This document shows, piece by piece, positions 23,796 to 35,439 of a stretch of 64,000 nucleotides of DNA; position 1 is the first letter of the stretch; each line of letters starts with the position of its first letter. The position numbers and the translations under genes are program-made. This DNA is from Sindora glabra. Taxonomy: Eukaryota; Streptophyta; Magnoliopsida; Fabales; Fabaceae. The stretch spans positions 17,193,701 through 17,257,700 of the forward strand of contig CM035233.1 of assembly GCA_020226215.1 (NCBI GenBank), in the 5' to 3' direction. The notes below the pieces were generated by a model. That model was not told the DNA's origin. It searched no databases and saw only the letters and a list, made by a program, of their open reading frames with translations.

Positions 23796-24659
23796 CATGT
23801 ATCTAACATCATACAAATAGTAGTTTCCTAAAATTAACCAAGATAAGTGTTAATTAGTTTTATTTCAAATAAGATCTTTAATTCAATTTGAACAATGTGA
23901 AGTTACTAATGTTGTTACCTTGTGGAACTATCAAAGCATTTTTTCTAGAAAGTGCATCTTGAAGTACTCTATTATCGTGTGCAGACCCCTCCTAACCAGG
24001 CAATATATAAATAAATTGCAAATCCCACGTGCACGCAGCTAACACATTAGTAGTGAGTTCTCCTTTTCTATTTTTGAACCTAGCTTTATCTTTATCCCCA
24101 ACACGAACCTTAATATGAGTTCCATCCAAAGCACCTAAGCAATTTTGTAGTGTGCATATATACCACTTGTTAATATATGTTGTATATATTTATAAATATT
24201 TACAAATTCATCTAATCTTCCTAAAAATTCTAAACTTACCTTAAACCATTTTCACCTCTCATCTTAGCAATTTTCCATCACTGGCTCAGGTTTCTTTAGT
24301 AGAATATCATGGCATTTAAGGATAGAATGGAGAACTGAATTGAAGTGCCTAGATATTGTCTCACCACTTCTTTTAAAATACAATTGAGTTCTTTGATTTT
24401 TTATGTCATGAAAAAGTGTGAATAGAAATAAAGCAACCATTTCCTCCAAACTAGTATTCCTATTTCCTTGTAACTTACTAACATCTCTAAGCATATCACA
24501 TAACTTATAAAAACAAGCTCTATTCATCCTAAGGTTGTCTAAGCATGCTACATCACTTTTTTGAATCATTGGCCTAAGATTTAAAAGCCTAGCATAACAC
24601 TTTTTTTTAGCACAACTATCAAATATATAGGATATAGGCTTGGCCAATCTAATGTTCAA
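22962..24659 (-). pseudogene. PIF/Harbinger DDE transposase, broken, third catalytic residue Lys
   Basis: Exons on minus: 24659-24240 (N-terminal helical part with LRPMIQKSD, NLRMNRACFYKLCDML, MVALFLFTLFH, RSGETISRHFNSVL), about 24146-23929 (ALDGTHIKVRV with the first catalytic Asp, then ILPG-stop-EGSAHDNRVLQDAL) and 23827 to 22962 (LYDVRYMNCEGF with the second Asp, RGQRYHLSVW, NMKHSQARNAIKRCFGLLK, CTLMHNFIR). The second Asp and the position of the last acid are separated by 47 residues as in the family, but that acid is Lys (IKRCFG for IERxFG). Stops replace Trp in LPGWEG, Ser in ENCS and Trp in DERWKW. The last exon has a 417-bp in-frame tandem duplication. The enzyme would cut and paste the element together with its MYB-like partner. 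Confidence 0.92.
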
Positions 24660-25241
24660 ATAGACAGAAGATGCATAAATTTAACAATAGCTTCCAAAAA
24701 CATGAGCATCATTTGTGTGTATATCATAATATATGTAGTAGTAATCCTCTTCTTTTTACTCAATAGTAAGTGAGCTATAACTGTAGGACATATACAAATT
24801 ACATAAAAGAATATTATAAGTTAGAAGAGTAATGAAAATATGGTAAATAAACATCCTAATTTGCTAAACCCTAAGCATACGTCCTTAATTTGCTAAACTC
24901 TACCATGATTTTTTTACTATTTGTATTCCGACGCTACTGTTTTTTTTTCTTTAGAAAATGGGGAAGGTGAAGATTTCACAACCACAGAGCTATAGCTTAC
25001 ATAATAGAAAAAGAGGAAATGGGAAAAGAAATCATGAGAAAGGTCATGTTGGCTAACCAGAAATCAATAGTGCCGTTGCTAAAAACTGCTGCTAGGGTTG
25101 AGAGGAGATGAGAGACAGTGAAACAATGAACAACGGCATTCACGAAGTAAGATAATCAATTGTAAGGGTAGAATTGGTATTAATTAATTTTTGCAAGGAC
25201 ACTTTTGTCTATGAATTAGTTAAAAACATAGGAAATAAAAC

Positions 25242-25404
25242 TTACCCAGGGGACTGGGTAAGTGCTTTCCTACGTTTTATGGAAAGTTCTATTTCCCCTT
25301 AAGTTCTATTTCTTAAGATTTGTGCAACCAAACAACTCTATAGTTATCTATTTCCTGATCAATACTATTTCCTGTATTTTTCTTGCATACCAAATGACCT
25401 TTTA
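25242..25404 (-). repeat. Right terminal inverted repeat and TTA duplication
   Basis: ACCAAATGACC at 25389-25399, two bases, then TTA at 25402-25404. Inward are AGGAAATA motifs and a TTGTTTGGTTG (minus strand, about 25329-25339), mirroring the left end. Confidence 0.85.
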
Positions 25405-28080
25405 AAGATAAAAGTTATGAATCAGTCTGAGAAGCTGTCAACATAATTCGACAACTCAACATTTCCCTAGCATATTTATCTTGCAAGGGTAATGATATAC
25501 GGTGGTTATGTTCCTTTTTGTCATTACAATGCTTGACGATATGGTAGTGTTTGTCTTGTTGCTTATGAATTCATGTTTGGATTTTTCTTTAAGCCATTAT
25601 CCACTATAGAAGAAACTTTAGTAGAGTATTTTCTAAAGGCTATTAGAATGACTGTTAAGTGGATCCAAATGATAAAAATGTTTAATTCTATGACTTTGGA
25701 GTAATTACTAAGTGGTACAATCATTCGGGAGGATTACTAGCATGATTGAATATTTTTATTGTTTTTTCCATTGACGTCGATAGATTATGTTATTCTACTA
25801 CTTTAGATGCAAGAGACAATGTACAGAAGGTAAAAAAAAATTTTTAATTAATTTTGAAATCATGTGATGTACGAAAGGTAAGAGAAATTTTTAAAATTAA
25901 TCAAGGATCCTGCACATAGGTTTTAGTTTTTAGTCATTTTGTTTTACTTTGCATGTTAAAAGAAATCTTATGAGAGCTTTCGCATATGATCCCAATAGAA
26001 CCATTCGATATATTTTTTTCTTATATAGCTGAGATAAAGAGGAGGGTTAAAATAGATACATTTCCGTTATCTAGGATTTGCGCTATCTTTGTCTTCTTAT
26101 TGTGTAGAACTTATGTCTTGTCTGTGTATATTTTACAACCTGTTCCAAACTGTAAGTAGCTAGGATCCCACTATCCAATATCCATCCAGCTTAACTCTAA
26201 TTATACTAATTCTATATTATTTTATTATTATATTTTCAAAAAAAATAGATAGAATTTTTCTTATTTTCAAATACTTCCTAATTAAGGGTCACACCCCTTT
26301 AATTTTAATCTTATTTTATATATAAATAGCAATGATATAGAATCACACAATAGATAAAAAATTCAATACATCAAATACAACAACATCATATTCTCTATTT
26401 CAAACCCTTGAGTATAGTCTTAATAGAATCCCAACTGTTAGGCTATTCTTAAATATGCCTTGGACTTCTACATGATCCATACAACTTGATGTTTTCAGAT
26501 TAGAACTTGAAATTGTCAAAAGAAAAGAGTGAGTTTGATAAATTCAATGAATGGATAACTACCTTATATTAGTGATTAGATATGTCGAAATAATTTAAAA
26601 TGAAATAAATGCTAGTAGGGAGTATATTATGAGACTCATATCTAAACTCTTATTAGCTCACTAATTAGATATCAACTACGTACCTATTCACAATCACAAT
26701 CAAGCTATTAACTGATATTTATAATTTGATCTTTCATTCATCTTCATAATCATGTTCTAATTACTAGTAGGTAAAAACATAGTCATCATAATTCCAAACA
26801 AAACACAATAGGAATCAAGATTCAAATAATCAACATCAATTAGCCACCTTGTGTCTCCTAACATCTATCCATCGTAGTCTTATCCCTCCAAATATCGTTT
26901 CTCCTTTATATTAATCATGCGCACAATATGAATTCAATATTTCATATCAATATCTCATTTTCAATATCATAATGCCATCATTTTTCAAGTACATTTTCCA
27001 TTGTTAGTGATTGTCAGTATTCAATCCACACACTTAGTTTCATTCATAGTTCAATATAGTTAAAACATCAAACATAAGCACAATTACATCCTTATCCAAA
27101 TATACATTTGTTAAACAATTACTCCATATTTAATGTAATATCAACATCACATCATTCTTGAGAAATAACTAATAAACATTAACAAAGACAAATAGTGGTC
27201 TAGAAGCACCATAAGCATTATAACATTAAATATAACTAGAATTGGCTTGAACTCACACTATACAATCATAAAAGTAACAAACCCATTATTCATTCATTAA
27301 TTTGTAGTAATGCAAATATTAAAACATTTATAAAAAAAAACATGCAAGAAACATAACAATATGTATATATACATACATATATATAAATTTAGTGTATAAG
27401 AGTAGTTTTACATGTGGAATGCTCATGCTTTCTTATGGAATCCTAGAATACTCATGATCATCTTTTTCCTTGTTCTTGTTTGTTAATCTAAAATGTTAAT
27501 TTATAAATAAATTAATACTATATATTCTTACCTAAACATTGCCACTCTAAGTTCCATTTAACTCACTCTATAAGATTTTATACATATTTTTAATATTTTT
27601 AATTCTAGCTTAAGATAATTAGAAGTCATGTTTTCAATTTTTTTGAATTAAGCTTAATTTACACTAAAATATAGGATGTAATTCTCTAGACATGCTCTTG
27701 TCATAATATTATAAATTTCTATAATATAAAAATTATATTTTTTTAAAGTACAATCGTGCAAATAGATTTTTCAGATCAATTTTAAACACTCAAGAATATA
27801 AAACTAGATAATATAGAATTGTTCTAATCACACTATTCTATTATTCTATATCATAAATTATTTATTTTCTTTATTCCTAAAAGCTATCATCATTTATTGA
27901 AAATTGCTCATAAGGAGGTTTTTCTTAGATAAAAGCTATCTAAACATAGATATTAAAGATGATGATCTAAATATGTTTTAAGAATGCTATATTATCATTC
28001 TATGCCATTATAGTCATATTTTTCAAAAGTATGACTAACCCTTCCAAAATACCCATAAATGGAGGCTCCTAATTTTAAGC
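25405..28080. other. AT-rich intergenic sequence, no gene seen
   Basis: No supported coding region. Scattered C/A-rich stretches at 26,400-27,300 look like the non-coding part of an old retroelement, but I find no second copy in the window and no LTR pair. Confidence 0.45.
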
Positions 28081-28114
28081 ATAAATACTTAAACTATTGT
28101 TAGGTTTTTATCTT

Positions 28115-28412
28115 AGGAGGCTTATCTTTGTTGAAGGAGGTCGCTAGCTATTGGATGGTACCAAGAATAGCAAGGAACTTACTAGAAAAATATTGGAGAA
28201 GTGACATTTCTCATAGTTGTTCTTTCTTGCAAATTGCAGCTTGCTTTACATTTATGGACAACTTCTGGTCAAAAGCGGCTTATGGAGGAAGAGGCAATCA
28301 ACAGTTATGTGAGCGATGGCTAAAGAAGATGTGCACCATAGCAACACTAATAGAAAGAGATGAATGGGAGAAAGAAGGAAAGCTACCACTTGTTTGGTTG
28401 AAGAGAAAATAG
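28115..28412 (+). pseudogene. Unrecognised 94-codon open frame, exon-like
   Basis: An open frame that does not start with ATG. The first codon usable is TTG at 28128; just upstream, CTTAG at 28112-28116 could be a splice acceptor. The chain is balanced and basic, with W, C and Y spread through it (RNLLEKYWRSDIS, CSFLQIAACFTFMDNFWSKAAYGGRG, CERWLKKM, ERDEWEKEGKLPLVWLKRK). It is visibly less AT-rich than the flanks. That looks like a real former exon rather than chance, but I do not recognise the family. It ends at TAG 28410-28412 with no downstream continuation. Confidence 0.35.
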
Positions 28413-28429
28413 GGGAGAAAGAAGATAAA

Positions 28430-29153
28430 TTTTTTGAATTTGAATTAAAGGGAATGAAGAAGAAGAAAATTTAAAATTTGAAATTATTATAAAATTACAA
28501 CCACATATTTTACTTTTAAAAATTTTTTCTTCTCTCTTTTCTCTTCATCCAAATAAGAGAAAAGAATAAATTCAAAACATTTCTTTCTTCCTTATTTTAT
28601 TTATCCTTAACCAAACAAAACTCAAGTGTTCTATTTTTGCCTTTTATTGGAAGTAAGGCTAGAAAAAGTAAAGTAAGGCATGAATGGTGAGTTGGTATGG
28701 CACAAGTAACCTAAGGTCCCTTCTCGAGCAAGTTTCAACCTTTGATTTTTGAAAAAATGAAAGAAAGATATAATAAAGTAAATTAATATAATAGAATGTA
28801 ATATTTATCTTGCATAATTCAGTATCTATGTTTAATAACTTTATAAGTGTAATGGTTTGAAAAAATAAAATATTTCAAGTTTTATAAATTAGAAGGACAA
28901 TTTTATTTGATCATGACACACATGTTCTCTCAAATCCTCATTTCCATTTTATAGAAAAAAAATCTTTCTAAATTATGAAAATATCATTATGAAAGTTATT
29001 TAAATATTTTTGAAACAATAATTTTAACCAATTAAATGTAACTTCATTATCTTCATCAATTAAAATATTTACTCCAAGGCTTTTTAAATAATAAAATTTT
29101 TATCTATTATTTAAAGATATTACACTATAGATTATGAGTGATTTGTTTAGGTA
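28430..29153. other. AT-rich spacer, nothing recognised
   Basis: No gene or repeat seen. It ends at the 5' LTR of the copia element. Confidence 0.5.
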
Positions 29154-29432
29154 TGTTATAGCATGACTCACAGAGTTGTTGAGAAAAATCTATTTCCTAT
29201 TTTTTAGGAAATAAAGTACTTAGAGTGGTTGTTAGATTATGATTATGATTATCTCATTATGCTATTTTCTAGGAACTTATCTAATATGCCAAATATGTAG
29301 TAGATTTTTTTGCAATTTAGTTTACTTTATCATATATAAATAAATGCTTTATGACCCAACAAAATGCAAGTTCTTTTGTAGTTTCAAAAACATCTTGTTC
29401 TTGTTGCATTTTAATTTTTTAAAATACCAATA
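29154..29432 (+). repeat. Copia 5' LTR
   Basis: Starts TGTTATAGCATGACTCA and ends TACCAATA (the expected CA end is worn). It contains a hairpin CTATTTCCTATTTTTTAGGAAATA and a TATAAATA box near 29334, in keeping with an LTR promoter. It pairs with the copy at 33375-33658. Confidence 0.92.
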
Positions 29433-29589
29433 ATTGGTATCTAGGCTATATCTTAAGGGACTTGTGAGATTGAGTGAACTAAAATACAATTCCTAAACAC
29501 TTATCACCTATCCTTGTACAAACCAAGAAACCACAACCTATATAAAGAGTTCAAAATCTTCTTCATTCATCATTATTGCACCCCTAGTG

Positions 29590-30200
29590 TTTGATGTAAC
29601 AAACTATCAAGTGTGTACTATTAGAATGGAAACCTATCTTGATTCCAATGATCTGTGGGAAACTATTGAACAAGAATATGAAGTTTAACCCATGCCAAAC
29701 AATCCAAACATTACACAAATCAAAACTCATAAGAAAAGGAAGTAAAGAAAATCAAAATCAAAAGTAGTTTTGTTTGAAGCTATCTTAGCTTTACTCATTA
29801 TTTTTATTAGAAGAATGACATTAAAGACAACCAACAAAATTTAAGATTTCTTGAGGAAAGAATATGAAGGAAATTAAAAGTTTAAAGGATTGCAAGTGCT
29901 AAATTTGATATGAGATTCTAAGATGTAGAAGATGAAAGAATAAAAAAATAATCAAGGAATACTTTGATAGACTTCTTGGTATTATTGACAAAACAAGACT
30001 TTTAGGTACTAATTTTCTTGATTCAATAATAGTTCAAAAAATCTTAGCCATAATTCTTGAAAAGCTTAAGACTACAATTGCATCTTTGAAAAACTCAAAA
30101 GATCTATCAAGTATCACTTTGGTTGAATTATTGTATGCATTGCAAGCATAGGAATAAAGCCAAATCACAAAACAACAATGATGATAAGAACAAGAGAAAA
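29590..30200 (+). pseudogene. Copia gag relic
   Basis: Pieces of the UBN2-type gag domain survive in different frames: FDMRFQDVEDERI, then DRLLGIIDKTRLLGTNFLDS with IVQKILAIILEKLKTTIASLKNSKDLSSITLVELLYALQA split by stops. The order agrees with the family (a LL.I..K.RLLG block, then KIL...P.KY). No zinc knuckle is readable. Confidence 0.8.
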
Positions 30201-30479
30201 AGGTAAAATACCAATGATAAACTTGGAAGCTTTAGAAATAATAGAAATAATAATTAAAGCAATAACTTTTAAATTTTCCTACCTTGTTCCTACTGCAAGA
30301 ATTCCAATCATCCATAAAAAAAGTGTTAGTGAAAGTTAGATGCAAGGTTTCACAAGTGTTGTTAGTTAAGATATATGGAAAGAATATATGTCTTATCAAC
30401 AACAAGGAGAAGCTAAGGCTACTAAAGATCAATCTCAAGAGAAATAGTTACTTGTGGTATCATGCTTTACCATTAATAG

Positions 30480-31015
30480 CTTTACTGAAAGTTAGCCTAT
30501 AAATAATGGTTGTACAAACCATATAATATATGATCGAGAGCTTTTTAGAGATCTAGACAAAACTATCACTTTTAAAGTCGAAATTAGAAATAGAGCACAT
30601 ATTCTAGTAAAAGGAAAAGGAATAGTGGCAATTGAAGGTCACATAAGTTTGAAACTAATTTATAATGTTTTATACATTCCTGATATTAATTAAAACTTTT
30701 TGGGTGTTGCTCAATTGTTAGAAAAAGGCTATAGGATGTTGTTTAAAGACAAAAACTACATAATTGAAGATGCAAAAGATATAAAAAAGTTCAAAGTGCA
30801 AATGAAAGGTAAAAGCCTTGCGTTAGATTTAATAAGTGAGAAGCAAGTTATAGTACATAAAGAAAATGGCAATATAATGCTTTGGCACAAGAGATTGGGG
30901 CATTTTCATAATAATAACCTACTTCTTATGAAGAAGAAAAATCTTAAGGAGGGCCTTCCTAAATTAAAAGAAAAGCTTTTTACATGCTCATGCTATCAAT
31001 ATCAAAAGTAGATAA
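30480..31015 (+). pseudogene. Copia protease and GAG-pre-integrase relic
   Basis: From 30490 one frame with a single stop (30692) reads NNGCTNHIIYDRELFRDLD (usual DSGCTNHM, so the catalytic Asp is Asn), KGKGIVAIEG, NVLYIPDIN, NFLGVAQLLEKGY, and then LWHKRLGHFHNNNLLLM and CSCYQYQK, the His-His-Cys-Cys zinc module before the integrase. It is the best preserved part of this element. Confidence 0.88.
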
Positions 31016-31089
31016 AGCTTACTTTTTAACAAAATAAGGCTTAGAAGGCTATATAGAAGCTACACTAATACATATAGATGTTTGAAAAC

Positions 31090-31560
31090 ACCATTATTGA
31101 AAGGTAGTAAGTATTATATTGCTTTCACTAATGATCACACAATATTATGTTGGATTTATTTTATGGAACTTAAATTTGATGTTGCTAATGTCTTTTGGAA
31201 GTTCAAAGCTTAGGTGGAAACTCAAAGTGGATGAAAATTATAGGTGATTAGGTTTAATAATGAAATTAAATATCTTTTTGAAAATTTTAACAAATTTTGT
31301 GAAGAAGTAGGCACTGAACATTAGTTAATTGCACCTTGTATTCGTTAACAAAATAGTTCTATGGAGAGAAAAAGTAGGACAATTATAGAAATGACTATGT
31401 GCTTATTTCATGACAAAAGTTGCCAAAGAAGTTCTGGGTTAAGGTTATAAGCATAATGATCTTTTTGCTTAACAGATTTTTAACAAAAGCTTTATAAAAA
31501 AGACTCCATCTAAGACATGTTATAACTAGAAATTAAAGTTACTTAATTTGAAGACATTTG
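31090..31560 (+). pseudogene. Copia integrase core relic
   Basis: Readable pieces: KYYIAFTNDHT (usual YFxxFxDDxS), WKFKA, a RFNNEIKYLFENFNKFCEEVGTEH stretch (usual RSDxGGEYxSxxFxxFCxxxGI), APCIRQQNSSMERK (usual PxxPxQNGVxERKN) and TIIEMTMCLFHDK. Catalytic Asp positions are Asn here. Confidence 0.82.
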
Positions 31561-31859
31561 GTTGTTTATGTTTTTCTTACATTCCTCAAGTTAAAAGAGG
31601 TAAATTGGATTAGAAAATAGAACTTGGGATCTTTATAGGCTATAGTTTAGTTTCAAAGGCCTATAGAATCTACTTACCATAAAACAACAAAGTAATTATT
31701 AGCAAAGATGTCCAATTCATTAAATTAGACACTTAGAACTAGGAAAATGACAAAAAGCTTGAGTTATAGGAAGAGAATGATGATGTGGATGAAGAATCTA
31801 TTAGAGAAATTAAATCATTATTTGATGTTTATCAAAGGTGCAATGTTACTATAATAGAG

Positions 31860-32680
31860 CTTGCAAGATAGCAAAAACCTATAATTGATAAAACATAGAT
31901 AGTTGCAATGAAAGAGGAGCTCAAGATGATTAAAAATAATCAGATATGGGAATTAGGATAAACCTAAAATAAAAAACCTATAGGAATCAAATAGGTTTAT
32001 AGGACTAAACTTAAATTTGATAGTTCTATAGACAAGTATAAGGCAAGGCTTATTGTCAAGGAATATGCTCATATGGTTAGGATAGATTTCTTTAAAACTT
32101 TTTTCCCTAATTGTTAGGATGGATACTATAAGAATGTTGTTGGCCTTTGCTACATAAAAAGGTTAGGTTATGCATTAAATGGATGTTAATTTTGGTTTTA
32201 TGAATGGATACTCAAAAGAGGAAATTTTCATATAGCAACCTGAAGGATTTATCATTCAAGGACAAAAGAAAAAGGTATATTAACTAAAAAAGGCCTTGTA
32301 TGGCTTAAAATAAGCACCAAGGTCTTAGTATGGCAAAATTAATGCACACTTGGTAAATATAGGCTTTGAAAAAGGCTTAAGTGAATTTACTTTATATATT
32401 AAGAAGGTTGATAATGAAATACTTATGTATCTTTATATGTTAATGATTTATTTATTGTAGGAAGCAATAAGCAGGGGATTGATAAGTTTAAAGAAGAAAT
32501 GAAATTTTTCTTTAAAATGTTAGACCTTGGAAGGATGACATTCTTCCTTAGTATGTAGATACAACAAAAGCAAAATGAAATATTTATTTTTCAGCAAAAA
32601 CATGCAAAGGAAATCTTAAAAAGTTTAACATGAAAGAGTGTAAACTAAATACAACTTTAATGAATCAAAAGGATAAATTT
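31860..32680 (+). pseudogene. Copia reverse transcriptase relic
   Basis: AMKEELKMIKNNQIWEL (usual AMxEEIxxIxxNxTWEL), then YKARLIVKEYA, QPEGF-like, YGLKQAPR-like (worn) and LYVNDLFIVGSNK. The last is the LYVDD box with Asp to Asn, followed by FKEEMKFFFKMLDLGRMTFFLSM (usual FKxxMxxxFxMxDLGxMxYFLG). Stops and at least two shifts interrupt it. Confidence 0.85.
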
Positions 32681-32699
32681 TGTAGAGAAAAATGAAGTT

Positions 32700-33370
32700 G
32701 AAAAAGTTAATGGAAGGCTTTATAGAAACCTAATAGTCTACCTGATGTATTTGACAGCAACTAGGCCAGATATCATGCGTACGGTGAGTTTACTATCAAG
32801 GCATATACACTATGCTAATGAAATTTATTTTTAAGTAGCAAAAAGAATTCTTAAATATACCAAGGGCATAGTTAATTATGGAATTAGATTCAATCAAGTC
32901 AAAAATTTCATTCTTCACGATTATTTTAATAGTGATTAGGTAGGCTATGTTGATGATATAAGAAGCACCTCAGGTTACTGTTTAAGCCTTGTTTTTGGAA
33001 TTTGCTTATAGTATACTAAGAAACAAAAAGCTGTAGCTTAATCCACAAAAGAAGTAAAGTATGTAATTAGTATGGCTATTATGAATTAAGTCCATTGGAT
33101 TAGGAAACTCATGATAGATTTACTTATGGATCAAGAAGAAAGCACATAACTATTTGTGGACAATGAAGCTATAATTTCAATTGCCACTAATCCAGTGTTC
33201 CATATGAAAACAAACTTTTTAAGATAAAGTTTTATCTTCTAAAGGAGTTACAAAAGGAAAGAGAAGTATAACTAATTTACTATAAAATAGAAAATTAAAG
33301 TGTCACTTCTTAAAGTTAGATTTGAATTCTTGAGGCAAAAGCTTAGAGTTTGAAGCTTTAGAGTTAATGA
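32700..33370 (+). pseudogene. Copia RNase H and C-terminus relic
   Basis: Pieces in order: YLMYLTATRPDIM, RILKYTKGIVNYGI, STSGYCLSL, TKKQKAVAQST-like (TAA for CAA), WIRKLMIDL, QEEST, LFVDNEAIISIATNPVFH, then KARFEFLRQK-like just before the LTR. All are standard C-terminal landmarks of copia polyproteins. Confidence 0.85.
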
Positions 33371-33374
33371 AAAG

Positions 33375-33658
33375 TGTTAACTGCATGACTCATGGAGCTA
33401 CTAAGAAAAATATATTTCCTATTTTTAGGAGATAAAGTAGTTAAAAAGCTTGTTAGGATTATGGTTGTAATTATCTTATTATGCTATTTTCTAGGTACTT
33501 ATTTGATATGCTAAATATGTAGCTGATTTTTTTTTTTGCAATTCAATTTATTTTATCATGTATAAATAGATGCTTTATATCTTAATAAAATGAAAATTCT
33601 TATGTAATCTTAAAAACATATTCTTCATGTTGCATTTTGATATTCTAAAATACCAATA
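33375..33658 (+). repeat. Copia 3' LTR
   Basis: Starts TGTTAACTGCATGACTCATGG and ends TACCAATA, colinear with the 5' LTR including the TTCCTATTTTTAGGA hairpin and a TATAAATA near 33564. Confidence 0.92.
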
Positions 33659-33659
33659 G

Positions 33660-35430
33660 GATAGAAAGCATAAGACAATAAAAATTTTAATACAGGTTTA
33701 AAAAAGTGAGAGTTAAGAGTTTAATGATTCTAATTTGGATATTAAAAAATAAAACTTAAGAGTTTAGCAAGTTTGATATGAAACATCATTTTTTTATGTC
33801 TCAATCAACACATGAATGCTTACAGTTTATTTTGGCATATATGTAGATGTAATATTGTCCAAGTATGAACATTAATCTTTTTTATCTCCTTTTCCTTCTA
33901 ATGTTGTAATTTCTATTGGACAAAATGCCACAAAAGTGAGTTAACTTCCAAAACATTGGTTATATCACTATATTTAAATAACTAAATTAAATTTAATTCA
34001 ATCACATGAATGAGGTGTTGGAACCTAGCTTTACATGCTAAGTTTGAAAAGTATGGCATCTTTCTAATAGAATTTTGTGTGAGTTATCAATAAAAAATGG
34101 TTATTAAGGTTTTTGATGGATGGAAAATAACCAAGAAGTAAAGAATATTTGATACTTATTATAGTAATAAGATTGTAAGTCATATGCAAAGATAGAGGCA
34201 CAAAATCATCAACTAACACTTCTTGCCTATGAGGATAAACTTCTTCTTAATTGATATATAGAGGTGTCTAATTGACAAATGTTTTAGTATTTATAGAAAT
34301 TATTGCATCTATTCCTGCCTAGGCTTAATTAATTGTTCTTGCTTTTTCTCATTTTATGCAAGTTAGTGGTCTTAATAATTAGTTAGGTGAAAGAGTGATT
34401 AAGGATAGTTATTTGATTTCCATCTTATTACCTATCTTCACTTCTTGCATGTATTTGTGTTATGATTGTACTCTATTATAGTTTTCATTAACAGTCCATA
34501 CCTTTTGCATAAAATTAATCCATAGAGTAAGTTCCATTGCAAATTTATAATCTATATGTAATTATATATATCCAATAAGTAAGATAAAAAAACTAACTAT
34601 AATATTGAAATGTCTTTATTTATATGTGAGCAAAAGATTTAAAGGAGTAAGGCAAATAATCTTAATATCAATCACACAAAAGCCTTTAGTATAGTAGCAA
34701 AAAAAATTGAAGTAGTCAACATTATATGTACGTTAACTATAAGTTTAGGGCCATGGTATGAATAACACATCAATAGTGGTGAGGTACTATATTCTTTCTT
34801 AGATCAATTGGTTCATTAAAGAGTAGTGTTATATTACATTAACTTGTTCATATTATGGATTTTTATTTTAAATGTACTTCTTGTATTATTTACCTCAATG
34901 GTATATGAATTACTTTCCCATGTGTAGAAAAAGAACAAAAATAGGTCAGGATAATAGAAATTAATAATACTAATGTTGCAATTTCATTATTACTTTGCCA
35001 ATTTATTATTTATGGGAGAGTTGGTTACCTAATAATTACTATAAAGAAATATTTAACACCATTTAACTGTGGAAACATTAATAAATTTAACAAATAAATT
35101 ATTTGTCTCATGGAATTTTACATTCTATAAGAGCATGAAAGTTTTTATTAGCCATAATTTTAAAAAAGATTGGAAAAAAATCATGGTGGTGAACACACAT
35201 GATGCACATCATTCACACTAAAATTATTATTAAATTACTTTGACATATAGCAAGGGTAAGTCTATGGTAAACCAAGTGAAATAAAAGTTAATTTATGAAG
35301 GCAAAAATGTAAAAATGGGGGGGGGTTTGAATTTGAATTTAAACAAAAAAAGCAGAACATAGTTGAAATGGAAACACTAAAATATGATAGTCCAAACCTA
35401 GAGAAATCAACTCTAATTTTTAGATTTAGA
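33660..35430. other. AT-rich intergenic sequence, no gene seen
   Basis: No supported gene. A run of nine G at about 35318 is the only compositional oddity. A minus-strand frame over 35262-35483 has no recognisable domain. Confidence 0.45.
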
Positions 35431-35439
35431 ATAAACGCC

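Larger units (their letters stand above)
12025..25401. mobile_element. 13.4-kb PIF/Harbinger-like transposon carrying an Ulp1-like gene
   Basis: The left end reads GGGGTCATTTGGT. The right end, read inward on the minus strand, is AAGGTCATTTGGT, so 11 of 13 positions agree. TTA sits directly outside both ends (12022-12024, 25402-25404), the usual PIF/Harbinger target duplication. Both subterminal regions share further matches: TTGTTTGGTTG about 85-95 bases in, and repeated AGGAAAT. Inside are the two genes typical of the superfamily, a DDE transposase and a MYB/SANT-like protein, both on minus. In addition there are an Ulp1-like protease gene on plus and two tandem arrays. At 13,377 bp it is long for the group. 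All genes carry stops, so the copy is inactive. The Ulp1-like part could have arrived inside a second, nested transposon; I see no second set of ends. Confidence 0.85.
29154..33658 (+). mobile_element. Dead Ty1/copia LTR retrotransposon
   Basis: Two LTRs of about 280 bases flank, in order, gag, protease, integrase, reverse transcriptase and RNase H, the copia order. A degenerate primer site TGGTATCTAGGC, like the usual TGGTATCAGAGC pairing with initiator tRNA-Met, lies 3 bases past the 5' LTR. The flanks AGGTA and GGATA agree at three of five bases, a possible worn target duplication. LTR divergence is roughly a fifth to a quarter by eye, and every domain has stops or shifts, so the insertion is old. 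Confidence 0.92.

Noticed and set aside
12022..25404. Reading the TTA-flanked unit as a Mutator-like element because of the Ulp1-like gene
   Set aside because: MULEs have long terminal repeats and 9-11 bp target duplications; here the ends, TTA and the transposase type all fit PIF/Harbinger.
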